From assembly GCA_028290245.1 (NCBI GenBank), contig JAQGKG010000173.1, positions 1-5,847 of the forward strand: DNA of 5,847 bases, written 5' to 3'. This DNA is from Devosia sp. (GTDB lineage: Bacteria > Pseudomonadota > Alphaproteobacteria > Rhizobiales > Devosiaceae). Every line of letters starts with the position of its first letter. Position 1 is the first letter of the stretch. Position numbers and translations under genes: made by a program. The notes beneath the pieces were generated by a model that saw only the letters and a program-made list of their open reading frames with translations, did no database searches and was not told where the DNA came from. This document shows positions 1 to 5,845 of the stretch, piece after piece.

Positions 1-1965
1 AAAATCCGCCACGCCGTGCCAATGCTCAGCCTTGCCAAAGCGTACACTGACGAGGACGTGGTCGACTTTCTCGAACGCGGCAAACGCTTTTTCGAACGCG
101 ACAAAGACCTCGATATAGCCTTCACCGCCGAGCCCAAGATTGACGGTCTCTCGGCATCGCTGCTGTATGAGAATGGCATCTTCGTGCGTGGCGCGACCCG
201 TGGCGATGGGGCCGTGGGCGAGGACATCACCGCAAACCTACGAACCATCGCCGATATCCCGCACAAACTGAGTGGCACCGGCTGGCCCGCCAGCATCGAA
301 ATTCGTGGCGAGGTCTACATGACCTATGCCGAATTCCAGGCGCTCAAGGTCCGCTCGGCCGCCGCTGGTGGGCAGGATTACGTCAATCCGCGCAACACTG
401 CCGCCGGCTCGCTACGCCAGAAAGACGCCTCGGTCACCGCCAGCCGCAATCTCAAATTCTTCGCCTACGCCTGGGGCGCCACCTCGGAGGACCCTGCCCC
501 GACGCAGTGTGAGGCGGTGCAGAAATTCGCCGAATGGGGCTTCAAGGTCAGCCCGCTGATGGTCCGCGCCAAGTCGGTCGAGGAACTGATCGCGCAATAC
601 CGTCTCATCGAAGAGCAGCGCTCATCGCTTGGCTATGACATCGACGGCGTGGTCTACAAGGTCGACCAACTCGAACTGCAGCGCCGTTGGGGCTTCGTCA
701 GCAGTGAGCCGCGCTGGGCTGTCGCGCACAAATTCCCGGCCGAGCAGGCGACCACGGTGGTCAAAAAGATCGACATCCAGGTCGGCCGCACCGGCACCTT
801 AGCGCCCGTTGCCCGCCTCGAGCCCGTCACCGTCGGCGGCGTAGTTGTCGAGAACGTCACCCTGCACAACGAGGACTACATCGCCGGCATCGACAGCAAT
901 GGCCTGCCGATCCGTGGCGACGAGCCGATAGACATCCGTATCGGCGACACCGTGGTGATCCAGCGGGCAGGGGACGTCATTCCCCAGATCGTCCGCGTCG
1001 TATTGGAAAAGCGCCCCGCCGACGCCGTGCCCTATGAATTCCCGCACGAATGCCCGCGCTGCGGCTCGCCCGCCACGCGCGAGATCAACGAGAAGACCGG
1101 CAAGGAAGATAGCCGCCGTCGCTGCACCGGCGAGCTGATCTGCCCGGCCCAGGCGGTCGAAGGCTTGCGCCATTTCGTATCGCGCGGCGCGCTGGATATC
1201 GAGGGGCTTGGCGCCGAAAATATCGACCTGTTCTTCAATGCCGGGTTGATCAAGAGCGCCGCCGATATCTTTACTCTCAAGGATCGCCGCCCCGCCGTCA
1301 CCAAGGCGCTGGCCGAGCGCCGCGAGGTGCAGGCAAAGGTCCGCGAAGCCGCATCGGGCAAGGCAAGGAAAAACGTCCGCAGCGTAGAGGACCGCAACTA
1401 CGAAGGCCTCGACAAGCTGTTTGCCGCTATTGACGCCCGCCGTGAGCCGGAGTTGGACCGGTTCATCTTTGCGCTCGGCATCCGCCACATCGGCGAAACC
1501 ACGGCCGCGACGCTGGCCCGCACCTTCTCGACCATGGAGGAGTTGATCCGCGTCGGCAAGGAAACCGCTGCGGCCGAAGACCCGAAGACCGTCTTTCCCT
1601 CGGTCGACGGCATCGGCGGCACGGTGATCGAGGCGCTGGTCGATTTCTTCGGCAATGAGCGCAATGACGACGTGCTGGATCGCTTGCTGGAGCAGGTCCG
1701 CCCCAAGCCCTATGTGGTCAATGTGTCGGCCGACAGCGTCGTCGCCGGAAAAACAGTCGTGTTCACGGGCTCGCTAGAAAAAATGTCACGATCCGAGGCC
1801 AAAGCTATGGCTGAGCGACTGGGGGCCAAGGTGGCCGGTTCGGTTTCGGCCAAAACCGATATCCTGATTGCCGGACCCGGTGCCGGATCCAAGCTCAAGT
1901 CGGCCGAGGCGCTAGGCGTCGAGGTGATTACTGAGGACCAGTGGTTCGAGCGCGTCGGTAAATAG
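1..1965 (+). CDS. ligA: NAD-dependent DNA ligase LigA, 5'-partial
   Basis: This enzyme seals single-strand nicks in DNA using NAD+ as AMP donor, in replication (Okazaki joining) and repair. The frame is open from base 1, and the residues before the first in-window ATG (KIRHAVPMLSL) match the family, so the true start lies upstream. By comparison with E. coli LigA about 70-80 residues (domain Ia, NMN binding) are missing. Visible in order: adenylation domain with the catalytic lysine of KIDG at codon 46 (136-138), YDIDGVVYK (634-660) and WAVAHKFPA (from 715); OB fold beginning near VGRTGTLAPVARLEP (about 781-1040); four-cysteine zinc finger (Cys codons at 1051, 1060, 1123, 1141); helix-hairpin-helix region (about 1150-1700); and C-terminal BRCT domain (about 1741-1962). 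All catalytic motifs in view are intact. One oddity is a basic stretch at 1285-1395, followed by loss of the usual first hairpin. The stop is TAG. Identity is certain; taxonomic placement is inferred. Confidence 0.97.
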   Translation, partial: KIRHAVPMLSLAKAYTDEDVVDFLERGKRFFERDKDLDIAFTAEPKIDGLSASLLYENGIFVRGATRGDGAVGEDITANLRTIADIPHKLSGTGWPASIEIRGEVYMTYAEFQALKVRSAAAGGQDYVNPRNTAAGSLRQKDASVTASRNLKFFAYAWGATSEDPAPTQCEAVQKFAEWGFKVSPLMVRAKSVEELIAQYRLIEEQRSSLGYDIDGVVYKVDQLELQRRWGFVSSEPRWAVAHKFPAEQATTVVKKIDIQVGRTGTLAPVARLEPVTVGGVVVENVTLHNEDYIAGIDSNGLPIRGDEPIDIRIGDTVVIQRAGDVIPQIVRVVLEKRPADAVPYEFPHECPRCGSPATREINEKTGKEDSRRRCTGELICPAQAVEGLRHFVSRGALDIEGLGAENIDLFFNAGLIKSAADIFTLKDRRPAVTKALAERREVQAKVREAASGKARKNVRSVEDRNYEGLDKLFAAIDARREPELDRFIFALGIRHIGETTAATLARTFSTMEELIRVGKETAAAEDPKTVFPSVDGIGGTVIEALVDFFGNERNDDVLDRLLEQVRPKPYVVNVSADSVVAGKTVVFTGSLEKMSRSEAKAMAERLGAKVAGSVSAKTDILIAGPGAGSKLKSAEALGVEVITEDQWFERVGK

Positions 1966-1968
1966 TCC

Positions 1969-1975
1969 GGGGAGG
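1969..1975 (+). promoter_or_regulatory. Shine-Dalgarno site of the 425-aa exported protein gene
   Basis: GGGGAGG lies 5 bases before the ATG at 1981, within the 15-base gap after the ligA stop. It supports that ATG and suggests translation from a shared ligA transcript, as there is no room for a separate promoter in the gap. Confidence 0.8.
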
Positions 1976-1980
1976 ACACA

Positions 1981-3258
1981 ATGGGTCGATGGGCTGTAGC
2001 GACTGCACTGCTGGTTGTTCTGAGTGGGCCTGCCGCAGCGAGCGAGGCTGGGGACCAGCTTGCCCAACGGCTCTATGACGGCACGCTCGCCGAAAGTTAC
2101 GACGATGTGACTAGGCTGTGCAACGAAGACAACAACGATGCCTGCTTCGCTGTCGGACTGACCGAGCTGATCGGCGGCGTCGAGGGCCTGACGCAGGCGC
2201 TGTATCGCCATGGCGCGACCACGCTCAGCACGCCGATCGCGGCGATGCTGTTCGGCATGGAGATGATGGGCGAGACGGCTGTCTCTGCCAATCAAAATCC
2301 GGAGCCGCTGAGCTATGAACAGCTTAGGACCATTCTCGACGACTTCGTAACCGCGCTCGATACGGCCCGCAGCCACTTCGAAATGGCCGATGTGGGCACC
2401 GAATATGTCATTACCATCGACCCGCTCAAGGTGCGCGTCGACCTCGACGGCGATGGCACGGCAGGTCACGGCGAGACGCTCGGCGCATTGCTCGGCGCCA
2501 CCGGTGAACTTGCAAATTTCGCCGTGCCCGAAGCCCCTACCGGAAAAATAAAGCGTCCGCCCGGGGTGCCCGATTCCAGCATTGGCTTCGATAATGCCGA
2601 TGCCATCTGGTTTGCCGGTTATACCCAGGTCGTCGCCGCGCCCATCGATCTGCTGCTGGCGCATGATTTGTCGGACTTCTTCGACGCCTATCTGCATCGG
2701 GTTTTTCCCAAGGCAGGGCTGCCGATGCAGGATTATTCAACCGGCGGCACGCTGTTCATGGACGCTGATAGCGACGGCCAAATCGCCGATCTCATCGCGG
2801 CCATTCACACCGTAGATTTCCCTGTCATCGACCCGGCGCGCCTCGCCGGGGTGCTCCAGCGCCTCAAATCCATCACCGCATTGTCGCGGCAGAACTGGAA
2901 GTCCATCCTGGCCGAGACGGACGATAGGCGTGAACTGGTGCCATCGCCGAGCCAGACCTCGCTAGTGCCCGGCATGGCGGTGACCGACAAAACCGTCGCC
3001 GCATGGATGGCAACGCTGGACACCTTCGACCAAATCCTCGACGGCAAATTGCTGGTGCCGCATTGGCGCTTTGAGCAAGGTTTTGATCTCAAGGCCTACC
3101 TCGAGACCGCTAGTGAAACCGACCTCGTCCTGCTCATCACCGGTTCAGCCGCGCTGCCCTACATAAAGCCCGGCCGCATCGTCGACGCCCAAAGCTTCGC
3201 CGAAGCCAACGAGGCTTTCGGTGCCGACTGGCTCAACTACGCCTTCTGGTTTAACTGA
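1981..3258 (+). CDS. Exported hypothetical protein with EF-hand-like calcium loop (425 aa)
   Basis: I do not recognise a named function. The N-terminus is a standard Sec signal peptide: basic MGR, a hydrophobic run (residues about 5-15), and a likely AAA|SE cleavage after residue 20. The mature protein should be periplasmic, and no further membrane segment is apparent. Residues 154-165 (DLDGDGTAGHGE) match a canonical 12-residue EF-hand loop, with Asp at positions 1, 3 and 5, Thr at 7 and Glu at 12. Residues 261-272 (DADSDGQIADLI) keep the D-x-D-x-D-G core but lack the final acidic ligand. Cys47 and Cys55 are close enough to form a disulfide. The rest is acidic and probably helical. Proteins of this style seem to recur as uncharacterised exported proteins in Hyphomicrobiales (from memory, unverified). 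The gene follows ligA by 15 bases and precedes another exported protein gene by 23 bases, suggesting cotranscription. That it is a real gene is secure; calcium binding is inference. Confidence 0.9.
   Translation: MGRWAVATALLVVLSGPAAASEAGDQLAQRLYDGTLAESYDDVTRLCNEDNNDACFAVGLTELIGGVEGLTQALYRHGATTLSTPIAAMLFGMEMMGETAVSANQNPEPLSYEQLRTILDDFVTALDTARSHFEMADVGTEYVITIDPLKVRVDLDGDGTAGHGETLGALLGATGELANFAVPEAPTGKIKRPPGVPDSSIGFDNADAIWFAGYTQVVAAPIDLLLAHDLSDFFDAYLHRVFPKAGLPMQDYSTGGTLFMDADSDGQIADLIAAIHTVDFPVIDPARLAGVLQRLKSITALSRQNWKSILAETDDRRELVPSPSQTSLVPGMAVTDKTVAAWMATLDTFDQILDGKLLVPHWRFEQGFDLKAYLETASETDLVLLITGSAALPYIKPGRIVDAQSFAEANEAFGADWLNYAFWFN
2440..2475 (+). other. EF-hand-type calcium-binding loop within the 425-aa protein
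   Basis: This segment encodes DLDGDGTAGHGE. Positions 1, 3, 5, 7 and 12 are Asp, Asp, Asp, Thr and Glu and position 6 is Gly, which fits the canonical EF-hand loop. Position 8, usually a hydrophobic residue, is Ala. A second, incomplete loop lies at 2761-2796. Calcium binding itself is inferred. Confidence 0.6.
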
Positions 3259-3271
3259 TCCGTCCTTTCGT

Positions 3272-3275
3272 GGAG
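3272..3275 (+). promoter_or_regulatory. Shine-Dalgarno site deciding the start at 3282
   Basis: GGAG lies 6 bases before the ATG at 3282. It overlaps the alternative in-frame GTG at 3270, which has no such site before it. The ATG start also puts the signal peptide's basic residue (MRL) at the very N-terminus, so 3282 is preferred. Confidence 0.75.
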
Positions 3276-3281
3276 ATTTCC

Positions 3282-3749
3282 ATGCGCCTCGTTACCATCG
3301 CCGCCGGCATGTTCCTGGCCTTCGCCGGTTCCGCCTTTGCCCAGCCATATGCCGAACCTGCCGACCTGCTCGAGGCGTTCTACAAACCGTATTTCGACGG
3401 CAGTTTCCCGGACGACGAGAGCCAGTTTCGCTCGACTGCACTGCAGGCGCTGTACGATAATGACGCCGAGATCACGCCAGAAGGCGAAATGGGCGCCCTC
3501 AGCTTCGATCCCTATGTCGATGGGCAGGACTACGAAATCACCGATTTCGAAATCGGCGCTGCTGGCATCGCGGCAGACGCTGCTTCCGCCGATGTGACCT
3601 TCAACAACTTCGGTGAGCCGCGCAGCCTGATGTACGAAATGGTCCGCGAAGACGGCGGTTGGAAGATCGACGATGTGGTGTCGAATAACCCGGACAACCC
3701 GTATCGGCTGAGCGAGATTTTTGCTGAGGCAGCGGGGGTAGCGCAGTAG
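3282..3749 (+). CDS. Small exported protein, DUF3828-like (155 aa)
   Basis: The function is unknown. Residues 1-20 are a clear Sec signal peptide (MRLVTIAAG..., cleavage AFA|QP), so the product is probably periplasmic. The mature part starts with a helix around LLEAFYKPYFDG. It then has FDPYVDGQDYEITDFEIG, an alternating strand-like region (ADVTFNNFG, SLMYEMVRE), and GGWKIDDVVSNNP near the C-terminus. This order, a helical N-terminus then curved strands ending in a GGWkIdDv motif, resembles DUF3828 and other NTF2-like small exported proteins. I assign that relation by eye only. There are no cysteines and no obvious catalytic residues, so a binding role is more likely than an enzymatic one. 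It follows the 425-aa exported protein gene by 23 bases and looks like the last gene of the ligA-led unit. A GTG at 3270 would add four residues (MEIS) but is less well supported as a start. Confidence 0.88.
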   Translation: MRLVTIAAGMFLAFAGSAFAQPYAEPADLLEAFYKPYFDGSFPDDESQFRSTALQALYDNDAEITPEGEMGALSFDPYVDGQDYEITDFEIGAAGIAADAASADVTFNNFGEPRSLMYEMVREDGGWKIDDVVSNNPDNPYRLSEIFAEAAGVAQ

Positions 3750-3765
3750 TTAAGTAGTTAGGTAG
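3747..3765 (+). repeat. Four-base-period stop-codon string
   Basis: TAGTTAAGTAGTTAGGTAG begins with the stop of the 155-aa protein and continues with a TAA or TAG every four bases (3747, 3751, 3755, 3759, 3763). This closes all three plus-strand frames. It reads as a degenerate tetranucleotide repeat (TAGT/TAAG/TAGG) and may have arisen by slippage. A GTTAGGT within it (3757-3763) is complementary to ACCTAAC (3782-3788) in the adjacent inverted repeat. Confidence 0.6.
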
Positions 3766-3774
3766 CAGGAAGAA

Positions 3775-3889
3775 TACCCCCACCTAACCTCCCCCTGAAA
3801 AGGGGGAGGAATCTGGCCGGTGCTCTTGAACTTATGGTGCCTCGAACTGGATCGGTTCCTCCCCCTATCGGGGAGGTTAGGTGGGGGTA
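3775..3889. repeat. Compound inverted repeat (REP/BIME-like) between convergent genes
   Basis: Two similar units face each other. The outer 20 bp at 3775-3794 (TACCCCCACCTAACCTCCCC) pairs perfectly with 3870-3889. The inner 10 bp at 3802-3811 (GGGGGAGGAA) pairs perfectly with 3856-3865. Each unit also folds on itself. In the left unit, CCTCCCCCT at 3788-3796 and AGGGGGAGG at 3801-3809 form a 9-bp stem with a GAAA loop. In the right unit, CCTCCCC at 3858-3864 and GGGGAGG at 3870-3876 form a 7-bp stem with a 5-base loop. The core between the units (3812-3855) has no clear structure. The arrangement of two inverted palindromic units around a short core is that of a BIME. From memory, similar C-rich and G-rich palindromes are scattered between genes in several alphaproteobacteria. 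It could end or protect transcripts from both sides, although no T-tract follows either stem. Confidence 0.85.
3788..3809. terminator. Possible bidirectional hairpin terminator or mRNA-end stabiliser
   Basis: A 9-bp GC-rich stem with a GAAA loop lies 39 bases past the stop of the 155-aa gene. It is the left internal stem of the compound repeat and sits between two converging genes. It lacks the T-run of an intrinsic terminator, so processing or RNA-end protection is as likely as termination. Confidence 0.35.
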
Positions 3890-3917
3890 CCCAAACAGGG
3901 ACTCTTCCAACCGCCCG

Positions 3918-5741
3918 CTACAACGCCCCAGTCGCGTCTTTCAGCCAGTCGCGCACTTTACCCTTTACCTTCCCGCCGATCGCCTGCCAGACCATCTGGT
4001 GGTAGTCGTCCAGCCAGGCGCGTTCGGCTTCGCTGAGCAGTGATTTGCGGATCAGGCGTTTGTCTATGGGCGCCAGGGTCAGCGTTTCGAACTCCAGGTA
4101 GCCCGCGTATTTTGGGCTTTCTACCACTGCGATCAGGTTTTCGATGCGGATGCCGTATTCGCCGGTTTTATAGTAGCCGGGCTCGTTGGAGATGACGTTG
4201 CCGGCTTCCAGCGGCAGCGTTGCACGCGAGGAAATGCCGACGGGACCTTCATGTACGCCGAGATAGGCGCCGACCCCGTGGCCGGTGCCGTGGGTGTAGG
4301 TGACGCCGTCCTGCCAGAGAAACTGCCGGGCCAGAATGTCGAGTTGGGCGCCGGTAGTGCCCTTGGGGAAGCGGGCCATGGAAATGGCGATCATGCCCTT
4401 GAGCACGCGGGTGTAGCGGTCGCGTTGTTCGTCACTGGGCTTGGCGGTCGAGAGGGTGCGGGTGATGTCGGTGGTGCCAGAGAGGTATTGAGCGCCGCTG
4501 TCAACCAGCATGATTTCGCCGGCATTGAGCTTGCGGTCGGTCTTGTCGCTGACGCGATAGTGCACGATGGCACCATTGGGGCCGGAGCCGGAGATGGTGT
4601 CGAAGCTGGCGTCGACGCAGCTTTCGTCTTCGCGGCGGAAGGCTTCCAATGCCGTGACGATACCGATTTCGGTGAGCTTGCCCTTGGGCGCTTCGTCATC
4701 GAACCAGGCGAGGAATTTAGCCAGCGCTACGCCGTCCAGCGTGTGGGCTTCATGCATGCCCGCCAGCTCGGCCGGGTTTTTGCGTGATTTCGGCAGCAGC
4801 ACTGGATCGCGTTTCTCGATCAGATTGGCACCGGCCTCTTTCAGGGATACGGCCACAGCTTCGGGGGCCGAGGCTGGGTCGATCAGGACGGCCTTGCCAG
4901 TTTCACCCAGAGTTTTGAGCGCGGCCGCGAAGTCGGTGCTACGTTCGACGCTGGCTATGCCCGATAGCGATTGCCTGAGCTCGTGGGTTATTTTAGCGGA
5001 GTCGAGATACAGCGTCGGTTCGCCCGCCTGCGGCACGATTGCGAAGCCCAGGACGAATGGCGTGTTGGGCACGTCGCGGCCGCGCATGTTCAACAGCCAG
5101 CAGATCGATTCCGGCAGAGTCAGCACAGCGGCTTCGGCGTGGTCGGCGGTCAGCGAGGCCTGGATTTCGGCAATTTTGTCGGCGGAGGTCTGTCCGGCGC
5201 GGTTGTGGCCGAGGAATTCAATGGTCGAAACGGGCGCGCCGGGGCGGTCGGACCAGATGGAATCGACAAGGTTTTCGCTCGAAACCAGGGTGGCATGACC
5301 CCCAAGCAGTTTGCGGATTTCTTGCATTTCGCCGGGGGTATGCAGCCAGCTATCGTAGGCAATGCTGCCGCCTGTCGGCACTAGGGACTTGGCCTCGTCG
5401 TTGAGCCCGCCACGGTCGGTCTGAAACACCGTGATGAGGTCGGTGTCGGTCTGGGCCGGTGCCTGCAGCGTGTAGCGGCTATCGACGAACAGGCCGGCTT
5501 TTTCCCTGCCGATTAATGCCAGCCCGGCTGATCCGGTGAAGCCGGTGACATAGGCCAATCGCGCTTCGCCCGGCGGTACCGATTCGCCGCGGTGGGCATC
5601 GGCGCGGGGGATCAGAAAACCATCGACGCCGGCTGTGGCCATCGCCTCGCGAAGTGCGGCGAGGCGGGGGGCGACATTGGTCTTGTCGGCTTTTTCCTCG
5701 AAGCTCTGGAACACGGTAGGCGGAAAGCTCTGGGCCGTCAT
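3918..5741 (-). CDS. pepP: Xaa-Pro aminopeptidase, M24B family, three-domain type (607 aa)
   Basis: This enzyme removes the N-terminal residue from peptides whose second residue is proline. There is no signal peptide, so it acts in the cytosol. Two creatinase-like N-terminal domains (residues about 22-150 and 160-310; first one with LIPRADAHRGE, TGFTGSAG and VDSRY) precede the pita-bread metallopeptidase domain (about 321-540) and a C-terminal M24 extension (about 547-607). All five dinuclear metal ligands are visible: Asp414 (VDSG), Asp425 (TTDITRT, with the usual 11-residue spacing), His488 (GTGHGVG), Glu520 (SNEPGYY) and Glu534 (RIENL). The accessory His394 (IVHYR) and His497 (VHEGP) are also present. 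The length and three domains match eukaryotic cytosolic APP1 (about 620 aa) rather than the shorter E. coli PepP. The ATG at 5741 is chosen because AAAGGA lies 9 bases upstream. The in-frame ATG at 5777 would add 12 residues but has no ribosome site. It converges with the ligA-side genes. Confidence 0.95.
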   Translation of the reverse strand: MTAQSFPPTVFQSFEEKADKTNVAPRLAALREAMATAGVDGFLIPRADAHRGESVPPGEARLAYVTGFTGSAGLALIGREKAGLFVDSRYTLQAPAQTDTDLITVFQTDRGGLNDEAKSLVPTGGSIAYDSWLHTPGEMQEIRKLLGGHATLVSSENLVDSIWSDRPGAPVSTIEFLGHNRAGQTSADKIAEIQASLTADHAEAAVLTLPESICWLLNMRGRDVPNTPFVLGFAIVPQAGEPTLYLDSAKITHELRQSLSGIASVERSTDFAAALKTLGETGKAVLIDPASAPEAVAVSLKEAGANLIEKRDPVLLPKSRKNPAELAGMHEAHTLDGVALAKFLAWFDDEAPKGKLTEIGIVTALEAFRREDESCVDASFDTISGSGPNGAIVHYRVSDKTDRKLNAGEIMLVDSGAQYLSGTTDITRTLSTAKPSDEQRDRYTRVLKGMIAISMARFPKGTTGAQLDILARQFLWQDGVTYTHGTGHGVGAYLGVHEGPVGISSRATLPLEAGNVISNEPGYYKTGEYGIRIENLIAVVESPKYAGYLEFETLTLAPIDKRLIRKSLLSEAERAWLDDYHQMVWQAIGGKVKGKVRDWLKDATGAL

Positions 5742-5750
5742 GGGCGGGAT

Positions 5751-5756
5751 TCCTTT
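5751..5756 (-). promoter_or_regulatory. Shine-Dalgarno site deciding the aminopeptidase start
   Basis: On the minus strand AAAGGA lies 9 bases before the ATG at 5741. The upstream in-frame ATG at 5777 is preceded by CACGCCAGCC, which has no purine-rich site. This favours the 607-residue product over a 619-residue one. Confidence 0.7.
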
Positions 5757-5757
5757 G

Positions 5758-5773
5758 CCGGGGTGCGCCCCGG
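5758..5773 (-). promoter_or_regulatory. GC hairpin just upstream of the aminopeptidase ribosome site
   Basis: CCGGGG and CCCCGG form a perfect 6-bp GC stem with a 4-base loop. It ends one base before the AAAGGA site in the minus-strand mRNA. It would hold the ribosome site next to a stable stem and could modulate initiation, but it may be chance in GC-rich DNA. Confidence 0.35.
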
Positions 5774-5777
5774 TCAT

Positions 5778-5815
5778 GGCTGGCGTGTCTTGATGGGCAT
5801 GGCAAATCGCCAGCC
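5778..5815. repeat. 8-bp inverted repeat in the leader
   Basis: GGCTGGCG (5778-5785) and CGCCAGCC (5808-5815) are perfect complements separated by 22 bases. The repeat lies upstream of the aminopeptidase gene, in the region between it and the presumed divergent gene. It could form a leader hairpin in either transcript or be a spaced protein-binding site. No function is evident. Confidence 0.4.
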
Positions 5816-5818
5816 GCG

Positions 5819-5831
5819 CACTAACTTAGTG
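5819..5831. promoter_or_regulatory. 13-bp palindrome, candidate operator
   Basis: CACTAACTTAGTG has perfect 6-bp arms around a single central base and is AT-richer than its surroundings. It lies 78 bases before the aminopeptidase start and 8 bases before a plus-strand ribosome site, so a bound protein could block a divergent promoter region. The size and symmetry suit a dimeric winged-helix repressor (MarR, HxlR or TetR type). The regulator's identity is not shown here. Confidence 0.45.
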
Positions 5832-5839
5832 ACATACAT

Positions 5840-5845
5840 AAGGAG
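5840..5845 (+). promoter_or_regulatory. Shine-Dalgarno site of a divergent gene starting past the window
   Basis: AAGGAG on the plus strand ends 2 bases before the window edge, with no start codon after it in view. A normal 5-9 base spacing would put the start codon about 3-7 bases beyond the edge. A plus-strand gene divergent from the aminopeptidase gene is therefore likely, but nothing of its product can be read. Confidence 0.55.

Noticed and set aside
799..1488. 229-residue minus-strand open frame opposite ligA
   Set aside because: It lies wholly opposite intact ligA motifs (OB fold, zinc finger); long antisense frames are expected in GC-rich DNA. Its translation shows no recognisable motif.
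1912..2697. 261-residue minus-strand open frame opposite the ligA end and the 425-aa gene
   Set aside because: It crosses the gap between two well-supported plus-strand genes and mirrors their codons; there is no ribosome site or domain to support it.
3270..3281. GTG at 3270 as the start of the 155-aa protein gene
   Set aside because: The GGAG at 3272-3275 fits the ATG at 3282, and the earlier start would put an acidic residue ahead of the signal peptide.
3775..3889. CRISPR array or insertion-sequence ends as an explanation of the inverted repeat
   Set aside because: There are only two units, in opposite orientation, with 44 bases between them and no transposase gene inside; a CRISPR needs direct repeats with spacers.
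3820..4043. Short plus-strand open frames in the convergent intergenic region (61 and 69 residues)
   Set aside because: They run through the inverted repeat and into the antisense of the aminopeptidase C-terminus, and have no ribosome site.
4251..4787. 178-residue plus-strand open frame opposite the aminopeptidase metal-binding region
   Set aside because: It is rich in Gly, Ala and Val as expected for a shadow of GC-rich codons; the opposite strand carries all the catalytic ligands.
4567..5298. 243-residue plus-strand open frame opposite the aminopeptidase gene
   Set aside because: It is Ser/Arg/Ala-rich and low in complexity, lies entirely inside a confident gene on the other strand, and shows no family motif.
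5786..5840. Sigma-70 promoter for the divergent gene or the aminopeptidase gene
   Set aside because: TTGATG (5790-5795) and TAACTT (5822-5827) are 26 bases apart, too far for a normal promoter, and no better pair is seen on either strand within the window.
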